DNA of 64,000 nucleotides from Paenibacillus_S sp043945595 (lineage in GTDB: Bacteria; Bacillota; Bacilli; Paenibacillales; NBRC-103111). Positions 44,921 through 53,957 of this stretch are shown piece by piece. The notes under the pieces are model-generated. The model did no database searches, was not told the origin of the DNA, and was given only the letters and a program-made list of their open reading frames with translations. The first letter of the stretch is position 1. Each line of letters begins with the position of its first letter. A program made the position numbers and the translations under genes. The DNA is taken from the NCBI RefSeq assembly GCF_043945595.1, contig NZ_JBIFNP010000001.1, forward strand, positions 1,054,001-1,118,000. The letters run 5' to 3'.

Positions 44921-46087
44921 ATGAGCCGACCTGTGGTAGTGATCGTGACCCCGGGCTCTTTTGCTATTCCGTCTGCGGTAAGCAGCTCGGTGGAGCTTGT
45001 GGTGGAGCAGGTGGCCAAGCGGATGACGCAGGAGGTGCAGCCGGTCGTATTTGGCAAAATAGTGAAGGGGAGAGCGCTCTCCGAAACTATCGAAGGCGTC
45101 CAGTACGTCAGGGTTCCCTGCCCGTCTCCGTTGGGCTACATTCGCCAGGTTGCCCGCAGGCTTGCCGAGCTGCGTCCCGCTATCATTCAGGTGGAGAATC
45201 GCCCGCGGTTTATCCGTCAGCTTCGCCAGGCTTATCCGAAAGCGAGACTGTGGCTTTCCCTGCATTCCCTGACCTTTGTTTCACGGCCGCATATCGGTGA
45301 AGCCGAGCTTCGAAGCTGTCTGGCTGCCGCGGACCGCATTGTGGTCAACAGCTATTTTTTGAAGGAGCAGCTTATTCGCAAAGTGCCTGCCGTCAGAGGC
45401 AAGGTGGCCGTTAACCATCTAGGGGTCGACAGCGGCGCCTTTCTATCCCGGTGGTCGGAGGAGGGGGAGCGGCAGCGGCGGCTGAAGCTAGCGGAGCTTG
45501 GCTATACAGGTAAAAAGATCGTTTTGTATGTGGGCCGTTTAATCGAGATGAAGGGCGTTCATCACCTGCTTCGGGTTATGCGGCAGATTGCGGCTCAGGT
45601 GCCGGAAGCTGTGCTTCTGGTAGTGGGCAGCGCTCATTACGGCTCGAATAAAATGACGCCTTATGTACGGAAGCTGCACCGGATCGGCGCGCAGATGCCC
45701 AAGCACATTCGTTTCGTGCCGTTCGTTCCGCATTCGGAGATCGCGTCCTGGTTCCGTCTCGCCGACGTGCTTGTCGTTCCCTCCAATCATAAAGAAGCGT
45801 TCGGCCTGGTGAATGTAGAAGCGATGGCTTCCGGCGTGCCGGTGGTAGCGACGAGGGCTGGGGGCATGAAGGAGATTATCGGCAATGGAGTTACAGGATA
45901 TTTAATTGGCCCTTCCCAGCTAGACAAGGAGCTGGCGCCCAGAATTGCTTCCCTGCTGACGAACGAAGCGTTGGTACGCCGTATGGGGGAAGAAAGCGTT
46001 CGAAAGGTAATGGAGCAATTCACCTGGGAACGGACGGCCATGAGATGGCTGGAGATGTATAGACGAGCGCTCAGGATGAAAAAATAA
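44921..46087 (+). CDS. GT4 glycosyltransferase, CotSA-like
   Basis: 388 residues. It is a GT-B fold enzyme with a C-terminal nucleotide-sugar domain: VLYVGRLIEMKGVHHLLR, RFVPFVPHSEIASWF, and the E-x7-E region SNHKEAFGLVNVEAMASGVP followed by VVATRAGGMKEII. The N-terminal acceptor domain lacks the glycine-rich loop of classic GT4. It resembles CotSA-type spore-coat glycosyltransferases of bacilli. The start ATG at 44921 follows TAGGAGGGGG. It is divergent from the YheC/D-like spore-coat gene. Confidence 0.82.
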   Translation: MSRPVVVIVTPGSFAIPSAVSSSVELVVEQVAKRMTQEVQPVVFGKIVKGRALSETIEGVQYVRVPCPSPLGYIRQVARRLAELRPAIIQVENRPRFIRQLRQAYPKARLWLSLHSLTFVSRPHIGEAELRSCLAAADRIVVNSYFLKEQLIRKVPAVRGKVAVNHLGVDSGAFLSRWSEEGERQRRLKLAELGYTGKKIVLYVGRLIEMKGVHHLLRVMRQIAAQVPEAVLLVVGSAHYGSNKMTPYVRKLHRIGAQMPKHIRFVPFVPHSEIASWFRLADVLVVPSNHKEAFGLVNVEAMASGVPVVATRAGGMKEIIGNGVTGYLIGPSQLDKELAPRIASLLTNEALVRRMGEESVRKVMEQFTWERTAMRWLEMYRRALRMKK

Positions 46088-46273
46088 AAATGAAATAAAG
46101 TAGGAGTTTAATTCATAGTATCCCGCTGAAAAAAGAAGCTTTTTCTGTTGTGAAACGATTATAACCATCCCTTTTATCTAAAATAAAAAAGAATTATACT
46201 ATAGTTTATTTCAAAAAGATAAAAAGTCAGTTATAATGGACATAACAGGTCAAATGAACAGGGGATGCTGTAG

Positions 46274-46933
46274 ATGATTGGGGAACGCAACGGGGAGAAA
46301 GCGTCTTTACTGTGGAATTTGTTAATTTCGTTTAGCAAAATAAGCCCGGTAACATTCGGCGGGGGCTACGCTATGATCCCGGTTATAGAAAAGGAAATCG
46401 TAGAAACCCGGGCATGGATGGATTCGGAGGAAATGAACAATGTGCTGTCTATCGCTTCGTCCGCTCCGGGCGGGATCGGTGTCAATACGGCTACTTTAAT
46501 CGGATTCCGATTAGCCGGTCTGCCGGGGGCGATTGCCGCCGTTCTAGGCATTTCATTGCCTACTTTTGTTATTATGCTTCTGTTAACGATCGGATATTCC
46601 GCAGTGCAGGACAACAAGAAAATAACAGCGGCTTTTGAAGGTATTCATGCCGCGGTCGTTGCCTTCATTGCCGTCTCCGGCTGGAGAATGTGGAAGTCGG
46701 CGGTATATGACAAAACGACTATGCTGATCGTATTGGGGGGCTTAGCTGGACTGCTGTTCACCGGCCTTCATCCCGCACTGCTCCTGCTTATGGGGACAAC
46801 TGCCGGTTATGCGGTATATAAGTGGAAAGAAAAATGGGGTGTCTTCTTAAGCCGGGAAACGTCCGCCAAGACAAAAACAAGGGCTTCCGCCGTTGTCGAT
46901 CCAGGTCAATATATTTGGGGCGACGGGATATGA
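46274..46933 (+). CDS. chrA: Chromate transporter (short CHR type), first subunit
   Basis: 219 residues, about six membrane helices. It is one CHR domain: TFGGGYAMIPVIEKEIV (the conserved GGG-A-P block), SIASSAPGGIGVNTATLIGF (SxxxPGP-like with APGG) and the closing helices. Short CHR proteins occur as adjacent pairs that act together as a chromate/sulfate-like exporter. The start ATG at 46274 follows AGGGGATG. The second half gene begins 26 bp later. Confidence 0.88.
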   Translation: MIGERNGEKASLLWNLLISFSKISPVTFGGGYAMIPVIEKEIVETRAWMDSEEMNNVLSIASSAPGGIGVNTATLIGFRLAGLPGAIAAVLGISLPTFVIMLLLTIGYSAVQDNKKITAAFEGIHAAVVAFIAVSGWRMWKSAVYDKTTMLIVLGGLAGLLFTGLHPALLLLMGTTAGYAVYKWKEKWGVFLSRETSAKTKTRASAVVDPGQYIWGDGI

Positions 46934-46959
46934 GCCGCGCTGAGAGGGGGCGTTGATCT

Positions 46960-47496
46960 GTGCTTTGGGCTTTGTTTTGGACTTTTTTTAAAGTAGGCTT
47001 GGTTTCCTTCGGCGGAGGCTTTGCCATTTTATCCGTCATTGAGCATGAGGTGGTGTCCCAAGGCTGGCTGACGCCGGGAGCGTTTGCGGATGCCGTCGCT
47101 CTTGCGGGCATGTCGCCCGGACCGATAGCTACGAACAGCGCGGTATTAATCGGTTACAAGGCTGACGGGCTTCTCGGAGCGGTTGCCGCATCGGTAGGCA
47201 TGATTGTACCATCCTTTCTTATTATAATAGCGTTAGCCTTGTTTTTTTATAAATCGAGCAGCGAAAAGTTTATGAAGGCTATATTTTACGGCTTGAAGCC
47301 AATGGTTGCCGCTTTGGTACTGTATGCGGCCTACCGGGTCGCAAGAAACGGACAGCCTTTGCTCGGCTTGAATCTGCACACACTGCTGATGGTATTTATT
47401 TTTGTCTTTGCGGTGCTGGGGATGGCCAAGTTTAAGCTTCATCCATTGATCGTGCTTTCCATATCAGCGTTAATGGGAACAGCCTTTTTCGTATAG
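46960..47496 (+). CDS. chrB: Chromate transporter (short CHR type), second subunit
   Basis: 178 residues, again a single CHR domain with FFKVGLVSFGGGFAILSVIE (20 residues) and GMSPGPIATNSAVLIG. GTG 46960 follows GAGAGGGGG by 10 nt. Sequence differs enough from its partner to show that this is a genuine heterodimeric short-CHR pair, not a split long gene: each begins with its own ribosome site and conserved N-terminal motif. Its stop codon lies inside a hairpin (47481-47506) that recurs 218 bp downstream. Confidence 0.87.
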   Translation: MLWALFWTFFKVGLVSFGGGFAILSVIEHEVVSQGWLTPGAFADAVALAGMSPGPIATNSAVLIGYKADGLLGAVAASVGMIVPSFLIIIALALFFYKSSSEKFMKAIFYGLKPMVAALVLYAAYRVARNGQPLLGLNLHTLLMVFIFVFAVLGMAKFKLHPLIVLSISALMGTAFFV

Positions 47497-47724
47497 AAAA
47501 AGGCTGAGCTTGTCGAAGCCTGAATTTGTGTGATACTCCGGTGGGGTATCCTCCTCCAGCCGCTGTTGAAACTCGTGAATTGGATTAGATTTGAAGGTAT
47601 TTTCACGAATTTCAAAGGCGGACGTAAACTCTTCCGGAAAGATACCCCACCTGCGTTGGTACGCATGGTTCACTTCGTGTGGCTTTCTTGACAGCCTGAG
47701 CCTTTTTCGTATAGAAAAAGGCTG
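47481..47724. repeat. Palindromic insertion bounded by 26-bp direct repeats at the chrB 3' end
   Basis: AGCCTTTTTC-GTATA-GAAAAAGGCTG occurs identically at 47481-47506 and 47699-47724; only the second is followed by a T-run. The 192 bp between contain a long imperfect hairpin: GGTGGGGTATC (47540-47550) with GATACCCCACC (47641-47651), and an inner CTCGTGAA / TTCACGA stem. It looks like a MITE-like or repeat-mediated insertion into the chrB terminator. Minus-strand coding potential (VNHAYQRRWGIFPEEF) probably arises by chance. Confidence 0.6.
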
Positions 47725-47919
47725 TTTTTGTTTTTTGAAATAAATAGCGGTTCGAGATGGCTGCTGCACGAAGCCGGCTGGGTTTCCGCCTATTTTTACC
47801 GGACGCAATGACTTCCTTCTGGGTGAATGCATATGTTACAAATGACTACTTATGGTGAATTCCAAGGAATCGATTCGAGGCAGACAATGCCGTGGAACCA
47901 TAAAGGGAGGATGCACAGC

Positions 47920-50900
47920 ATGAGGAAGCGTAACGGAGGAAGAGAGGTCACGGGCAAGCGGACCCAGCGAAGAAGTACGTTTATCAACGAATTGAAATGG
48001 CTTGACCGGATCACGGAAGAAAATAAATCAAGTAAATCAAGTAAACCGACCCAGGAGGGGAGCGTGCTGACGGATGTTTCGGTCAGTCAGCTCTCCGCGG
48101 TTGAAGCCAAGCCGGAATCGGTTCCGGCTCCTGCGGCTGTCGCCCCGCCGGCCCGGTCGCTTTCTACAGGTCCCGTGCTTAAGGAGCGCAAGCTTGCGTC
48201 CGAGTCCACGGCCATTGTGTACACGGATGATCTTGCGGACGAAGCCGTGACTCATGAGAAAATCGCCCGCAATGCCATTGACGGAAGCAATGTGAAAAGA
48301 GGCGGAATCGGAGGGGAGCAGCTGGGGGATTACGCCGTCAGCACTTCAAAGCTCGCAGACCGAAGTGTCACCCAGCAAAAGCTGGCGCATCGTTCGGTGA
48401 CGGAGGAGCATATCGCTCCCTTTTCGATTACAAGTGAAAAAATTCAGGAGCGGGCGATCAGCGGAGAAAAGCTGCAGGACAACAGCATCACCTCCGATAA
48501 GCTTGCAGATAAAACCATCGATGCGATGAAAATTGCCGAACGCTCGATTCAAACCAAGCATTTGGCCGAAGAAGCGATTACGGGCGACTTGATATTGAAT
48601 CAGTCGATCACCTCGGAAAAAATCAAGAGCGGCACGATCCAGACGACGAATCTGGCTAACTATAGCATCAATACCGCCAAGCTTTCCGACTTATCCGTGA
48701 CGACCGAAAAGCTGCGCGATCATTCGGTGACCGGCAGAAAGATTGTCGACGGAGAAATTTCGACGCAGAAGCTGTCCGATCATGCGGTCACCGAAGAGAA
48801 GCTGGCCCCATGGAGCATTGCATCGGAGCATTTGCAATCCAATGCGGTGCTGCACGAACATTTGTCCGGCGGCATTGTAAGGAGTACGAACATCGCTCCC
48901 AAGCAAATTTTGACGGAGCATATCGCGTCGGCTTCCCTCCTTACGGATCATTTGCTGGATGGTGCCGTAACCTCCGAAAAGCTGGCGAAGCAGTCCGTAG
49001 CGGGGGTGCATGTTCAAGAAGCTTCTATTGAAGGGAAGCATCTGCACAATAAGTCGGTAGAGGCGCGTCATTTGGCGGAAAACGCGGTGACGGGCAGCAA
49101 GCTGGCTCCCCAGAGCGTAGGCGCGGAGCAGCTGGCGGATGTGTCGGTCGATGCGTCGAAGCTGGCGAATCAAGCCGTCACTTCAACGAAAATTGCTCCC
49201 AAAGCGGTAACGGGAGAGCATCTGTGCACAGGGATCGTAGGGAGCATGCATGTCGCGGATAGAGCGGTGCAATCCGGTCATATCGCCACGCAATCGATAG
49301 GAAAAGAACATCTCCAGGATCAAGCGGTAATTGCTTCTAAGCTGGCGGACCGGTCGGTTACCTCGGAGAAGCTGGGCATTGCATCGATTCAATTTCAGCA
49401 TATCCAGGAAGGTGCCGTGCTGTCCAACCAGCTGGCCAATCACAGTGTCACGACTTCGAAGCTGGCGAGCGAATCCGTCTCAACTGACAAATTAACGAAT
49501 TTGTCAGTCACCACCGCCAAGCTTGCGCAGGGCAGCGTCACTTCCGATAAGCTGGGCCGGGAAATGGTGCTCGGAGAGCACTTGTCGGCAGGTGCCGTAC
49601 AAGGAATTCATATTGCAAAAGCGGCGGTAAAATCGAGTCAGCTGAGCAATGAAGCGGTCACACGGGATAAATTGGCGGGCCGCCCGTAACCCAGGAAAAG
49701 CTGGGCGAAGGAGCTGTCGGCACGGCTCAGCTAGCTGCCGGTTCGGTTACTGGAACGCAGCTGGCGGCAGGGGCTGTAGCCGCGGAGCACGTGTCCCTGG
49801 GCGCCATTACTTCGCAGCACATCTCCGCCGAAGCGATTGGACGTGAGCAGCTCGCCGAAGGAGCTGTCGGCGCTGCCCAACTGGCCGTCGGCGCGGTAAC
49901 GGGCTCACGGCTGGCTTCGGGGGCTGTGACCTCCGAGCATTTGGCTGCAGGAGCGGTAGGCTCCGAGCAGCTGAGCAATGGCGCCGTCGGAACAGAGCAG
50001 CTTGCAGCGGAAGCGGTAACGGGAGCTCAGCTTGCTTTCGGCACGGTAACCGGATCCCATTTAGCATCCGGAGCGGTAGGGCGAGAACAGCTGAGTGAAG
50101 GCGCCGTAGGCACAAGACAGTTGGCGATCGGCGCGGTGACGGGATCTCGGATTGCTTCAGGCTCGGTGAACACTGAGCATTTGGCAATCGGAGCGGTAGG
50201 CCGTGAGCAGCTCGCCGAAGGGGCCGTCGGCACCGCCCAGCTGGGAGAAGGAGTGGTGACAGGAAAGCAGCTGACTCCTGGAGCGGTGAGCGTCGAGCAC
50301 TTGGCGGCAGGCTCTGTGGGCCGCGAGCAGCTGATCGAAGGCGCTGTCGGGACAGAGCAGCTGGCAGAGCGTTCGGTGACGGGAGCACAGGTAGCTATAG
50401 GAGCCATCACGGCTGCGCACTTAGCGGCTGGAGTTGTAAGCGCCCGGCACCTGGCCGCGGGCTCTGTAGGCCGCGAGCAGCTGATCGAAGGCTCGGTAGG
50501 AACGGAGCAGCTGATCGAAGGCTCGGTAGGAACGGAGCAGCTGGCTGAGGGCGCAGTGACGGGAGCACAGCTGGCCTTTGGCTCGGTAAGCGTCGAGCAC
50601 TTGGCCGCAGGTTCCGTAGGCCGCGAGCAGCTGATCGCAGGCGTCGTGGGGACGGAACAGCTCGCCGAGGGATCGGTGACAGGAGAGCAGCTGGCCTTTG
50701 GCTCGGTAAGCGCCCGGCACTTGGCCGCGGGCTCTGTAGGCCGCGAGCAGCTGATCGAAGGCTCGGTAGGAACGGAGCAGCTCGCCGAGGGCTCGGTGAC
50801 AGGAGAGCAGCTGGCCTTTGGCTCGGTAAGCGTCGAGCACTTGGCCGCGGGTTCTGTAGGCCGCGAGCAGCTGATCGAAGGCTCGGTAGGAACGGAGCAG

Positions 50901-52424
50901 CTGGCTGAGGGCGCAGTGACGGGAGCACAGCTGGCCTTTGGCTCGGTAAGCGTCGAGCACTTGGCCGCAGGTTCCGTAGGCCGCGAGCAGCTGATCGAAG
51001 GCTCGGTAGGAACGGAGCAGCTGGCGGAAGGCGCAGTGACGGGAGAGCAGCTGGCTTTTGGCTCGGTAAGCGTCGAGCACCTGGCCGCGGGCTCCGTAGG
51101 CCGCGAGCAGCTAATCGAAGGCTCGGTAGGCACGGAGCAGCTGGCTGAGGGCGCAGTGACGGGAGCACAGCTGGCCTTTGGCTCGGTAAGCGTCGAGCAC
51201 TTGGCCGCGGGTTCTGTAGGCCGCGAGCAGCTGATCGAAGGCTCGGTAGGAACGGAGCAGCTGGCGGAAGGCGCAGTGACGGGAGAGCAGCTGGCTTTTG
51301 GCTCGGTAAGCGTCGAGCACTTGGCCGCGGGTTCTGTAGGCCGCGAGCAGCTGATCGAAGGCTCGGTAGGAACGGAGCAGCTGGCGGAAGGCGCAGTGAC
51401 GGGAGCACAGCTGGCCTTTGGCTCGGTAAGCGTCGAGCACTTGGCCGCGGGTTCTGTAGGCCGCGAGCAGCTGATCGAAGGCTCGGTAGGAACGGAGCAA
51501 CTGGCGGAAGGCGCAGTGACGGGAGAGCAGCTGGCTTTTGGCTCGGTAAGCGTCGAGCACCTGGTCGCAGGCTCTGTAGGCCGCGCGCAGCTGATCGAAG
51601 GCTCGGTAGGCACGGAGCAGCTGGCTGAGGGCGCAGTGACGGGAGCACAACTGGCGGAAGGTGCAGTAAGCGTCGAGCACCTGGCCGCGGGCTCCGTAGG
51701 CCGCGAGCAGCTGGGTGAAGGCGTCATTGACACCATCCACTTGGCTAACGGCTCCGTCGGTACGATGCAAGTGCAGACCGATGCGATTGACGGGCTTCAT
51801 ATTAGACAGGAGTCGATCTCCGGATATCATCTGCTGCCGGGAAGCATTTCGGCATTGCATCTGGACCCTGGATTTCTTCAGCAATGGCAGGAACGGATCC
51901 TCTCGGTTGTACTTCCTGCCGCGCAAGCGCAGGAAACCGCAGCGGAGCCGGAGACTTTAGTGAAACCGGAGACCGTAGCGGAACCGGAAACAGCCGAGAT
52001 ATTAGCCGAAACGGAACCTGTAAGCGAGAGCGACACGCTAACAATCCCGGCCATCTCGGGCGATCAGCTTGCGGACGGCATCATTGAATCCAGGCACCTG
52101 GCGGAGGGAACCGTAACGCCGGAACATCTTTCATTCACGCCTGTGCAGTGCGCTCAGAGCCTTCCTGCGCTGCAGCAGTTTGGGCTTGCACCGTTTCAGG
52201 TGCGCGTGGAGCAGGAATTCGCGGAGCTCCGGATCGAGTTCGACCAGCCTTTTGCCAACACGGATTATGCGCTTGTAGCTATGACGAATGAAACGGCCTG
52301 CTATGCGACTGTGCACGAGAAGCAGCTGGACTGCGCCATCCTTCAAGTCGTCAGAAGCAAATATTCGCCCGAGCTGCGGGGGATCGTAAACTGGATTGCA
52401 ATGGGAACGCTGAGTGTGCAATAA
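47920..52424 (+). pseudogene. WIAG-tail decapeptide-repeat surface protein, one-base frameshift
   Basis: About 1,501 residues once a single missing base near 49686 is restored. ATG 47920 lies 8-9 nt behind GGGAGG. The N-terminus is basic (MRKRNGGREVTGKRTQRRST) with no signal peptide, as in spore-surface proteins. Over 120 ten-residue repeats follow, of the form (S/A)-V-T-x-E-K/H-L-A-x-G. They are diverse up to about 49700 and then highly uniform. A linker rich in PET/E (AAEPETLVKPETVAEPETAE) leads to a C-terminal domain ending GIVNWIAMGTLSVQ, which fits the WIAG-tail family of Paenibacillus. Repeats suggest an elongated beta-solenoid fibre on the cell or spore surface. The two halves read RDKLAG and then VTQEKLGEG in the other frame. 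Confidence 0.8.
49743..51720 (+). repeat. 30-bp (decapeptide) repeat array with homogenised 120-bp higher-order units
   Basis: From 49801 to 51720 every 60-bp step is in phase with no indels. Nine 120-bp units beginning GGCTCGGTAAGCG start at 50580 and recur exactly every 120 bp to 51540. Each encodes four decapeptides: GSVSVEHLAA, GSVGREQLIE, GSVGTEQLAE, GAVTG(A/E)QLAF. Units differ mainly at the A/E codon and a few silent sites, showing recent duplication or gene conversion. Confidence 0.9.
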
Positions 52425-52437
52425 AGGTTTAAAGAAG

Positions 52438-52478
52438 GGAAGACTGCCTTTTTTCAACAAAGGGCGGTCTTCTTTTTA
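52438..52478 (+). terminator. Terminator after the WIAG-tail gene
   Basis: GGAAGACTGCC pairs with GGGCGGTCTTC around TTTTTCAACAAA, followed by TTTTTAT. It is 14 bp after the stop codon. Confidence 0.88.
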
Positions 52479-52590
52479 TATGGTATAAGGGCTGTGAAAC
52501 GGCGGTTTGCTTAAAGAAGGGAACTCGTCGTTTAATCGTAAAAAATTTACTTTTCAAATCATTTAGTTCGTGGTATATTTCTTTAAGAAT

Positions 52591-52608
52591 TATTTCTTAT
52601 GCGAAATA
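52591..52608. promoter_or_regulatory. MarR-type operator, copy 1
   Basis: TATTTC-TTATGC-GAAATA, a perfect 6-bp inverted repeat. It is followed 222 bp later by a near-duplicate promoter segment (TGGTATATTT... operator). The same operator form occurs at 52812 and 59589. Confidence 0.65.
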
Positions 52609-52669
52609 TATGAAGTAAAGGGCTTCCGGCGGTTGAAGTTTCCTTTCACGAAGGGGGAATTACATAAGA

Positions 52670-52711
52670 ATGGAACCCTGGCTGCTTTACTGCAACAATT
52701 ACGGCATCTAA
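52670..52711 (+). other. Possible 13-codon leader peptide with attenuator-like hairpin in the marR leader
   Basis: A short frame MEPWLLYCNNYGI follows AAGGGGG by about 13 nt. Forty bp later GGGATA-AG-TATCCC forms a hairpin followed by GTCTGTTCTTT. Both lie between operator copies 1 and 2. I otherwise see no gene in the 425 bp from 52425 to 52849. It could be translation-sensing control of the efflux operon, or chance. Confidence 0.25.
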
Positions 52712-52811
52712 GCTTCGGCACATCGGATTTGTCATCAGGCGGGGATAAGTATCCCGTCTGTTCTTTCATCTTGTCGCATCCTCCATCCTATGGTATATTT
52801 TTATCTATTAA

Positions 52812-52829
52812 TATTTCGTTTGCGAAATA
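52812..52829. promoter_or_regulatory. MarR-type operator, copy 2, at the marR start
   Basis: TATTTC-GTTTGC-GAAATA, inverted repeat with 7-bp arms (TATTTCG/CGAAATA), directly before the marR ribosome site. This placement fits autorepression of the efflux operon. Confidence 0.75.
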
Positions 52830-52849
52830 AATGGAGGTTGCAAAAATTC

Positions 52850-53278
52850 ATGAGTCGAGCAATGCAAATTGGCCATTCCATTCGAAGACTGACGAAAATT
52901 TTCAATGTAATCATGAGCAAGGATCTGAAAGAGCTTGGGCTGACGACACCTCAGATTGCCATTATAGGTCAAGTTTATTTTGAACCTAAGACGATCGGTC
53001 AAATTTCCGAGCATACCCATCTTTCCTACAGTACCGTATCTGGGATTATCGACCGGCTGGAGCGGGACGGTTGGCTGGAACGGATTCGGGATGAAAGCGA
53101 CCGCCGTATCGTTTGGATCAAAAAGACGAGCAAGATTGACGGATTGAAAGAGAAATTGCAATTTTTCCAGGAAAGCTTTTATGAAAAGCTGCTGGCCGAT
53201 TTAAGCTCGGAGGAGCTGGATACGATTATTCGATCCTTGGAGCTTTTGACTACTTACTTGGAAAATAAAGAAGGTTGA
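52850..53278 (+). CDS. MarR-family regulator of the efflux operon
   Basis: 142 residues; the ATG at 52850 follows GGAGGT by 11 nt. The winged helix is clear: LTTPQIAIIGQVYFEPKTIG, ISEHTHLSYSTVSGIIDRLE (20 residues) and the wing RDESDRRIVWIKKT with the conserved DxRxxxxxLT-like segment. MarR proteins are dimeric repressors released by drugs or phenolics. It sits first in an operon with two membrane-fusion adaptors, a DHA2 exporter and a secreted protein, and its own promoter carries a TATTTC-N6-GAAATA palindrome. The same site near 59.6 kb suggests a wider regulon. Confidence 0.9.
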   Translation: MSRAMQIGHSIRRLTKIFNVIMSKDLKELGLTTPQIAIIGQVYFEPKTIGQISEHTHLSYSTVSGIIDRLERDGWLERIRDESDRRIVWIKKTSKIDGLKEKLQFFQESFYEKLLADLSSEELDTIIRSLELLTTYLENKEG

Positions 53279-53287
53279 GGAGATTTT

Positions 53288-53944
53288 ATGAAGAGGAAAC
53301 AAGTACTGTACTCCATCTTGGCTATTGCGATCGTTCTTGCATCCGGAGGAGGCTATTGGTTCTGGTATGAATCGCACTATTTCATTAAGTCTGAGGATTC
53401 CCGCGTTGCCGGCGATATTTACCGCGTAATGCCGCGTATTTCCGCAAAAATGACCGCCCTTCAAGTGGAGGAGGGGGATACGGTGCTGGCAGACCAGATC
53501 GTCGCCCAGCAGGACAGCACGAATCTGGCTACGAGCGTGCTTGATCAAGCCGCACTCCGTTCGCCGATCACCGGCACGGTAATCAAAACGATGGCGAAGG
53601 CTGGAGAAGTGGTTTCGCCGGGCCAGACCGTTGCGATGGTCGTAGACAAAAAGCATCTGTATTTGAATGCCAACATCGAAGAAGGCGACATTAACCGGGT
53701 CAAAGTAGGCCAGCCCGTTGAGTTTACGGTGGACACCTTTCCGGGGGCAACCCTGATGGGCAAAGTACAGGAGATCGGTGAAGCGACTGCCGCAACCTTC
53801 TCGCTGCTGCCTGCAACCAACACAAGCGGTAACTTTACCAAGGTTACCCAGCGCGTACCTATCAAAATCTCGATTGACGATCAGCAAGGACTGGCATTAT
53901 CGCCAGGTATGAGCACCGTCATCAAAATTCATCTGAAAGGATAG
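53288..53944 (+). CDS. Short HlyD/EmrA-type membrane fusion adaptor
   Basis: 218 residues with one N-terminal membrane segment (VLYSILAIAIVLASGGGYWF). The lipoyl half-domains are fused without the long coiled-coil: MPRISAKMTALQVEEGDTVL and LRSPITGTVIKTMAKAGEVV, then the beta-barrel part. It is much shorter than EmrA, as in other Firmicute MFS adaptors. It starts 9 bp after marR and precedes a second, longer adaptor. It probably works with the DHA2 exporter. Confidence 0.85.
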   Translation: MKRKQVLYSILAIAIVLASGGGYWFWYESHYFIKSEDSRVAGDIYRVMPRISAKMTALQVEEGDTVLADQIVAQQDSTNLATSVLDQAALRSPITGTVIKTMAKAGEVVSPGQTVAMVVDKKHLYLNANIEEGDINRVKVGQPVEFTVDTFPGATLMGKVQEIGEATAATFSLLPATNTSGNFTKVTQRVPIKISIDDQQGLALSPGMSTVIKIHLKG

Positions 53945-53957
53945 GGAAGAACTAGCC

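Noticed and set aside
46274..47496. A frameshift splitting one long chromate transporter into two
   Set aside because: Each half has its own ribosome site and conserved N-terminal GGG motif. Paired short CHR genes are a normal arrangement.
47470..47832. 120-codon minus frame over the palindromic insertion (VNHAYQRRWGIFPEEF...)
   Set aside because: Part looked protein-like, but it runs through two hairpins and the chrB end, lacks a ribosome site and falls within a palindrome that explains it.
49743..51720. CRISPR-like array because of regular 30- and 120-bp repeats
   Set aside because: The repeats are contiguous, in frame and code a decapeptide. There are no unique spacers and no cas genes.
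50027..51736. Long open frames on the minus strand of the decapeptide array, including one of 569 codons and another of 413
   Set aside because: They arise because the plus strand uses a uniform 30-bp repeat with few stop trinucleotides on the other strand. The products are simple Ser/Pro/Thr or Arg/Pro/Ala strings with no ribosome sites.
52570..52830. 86-codon plus frame before marR
   Set aside because: It covers both operators and promoter elements, starts without a ribosome site and has no recognisable fold.
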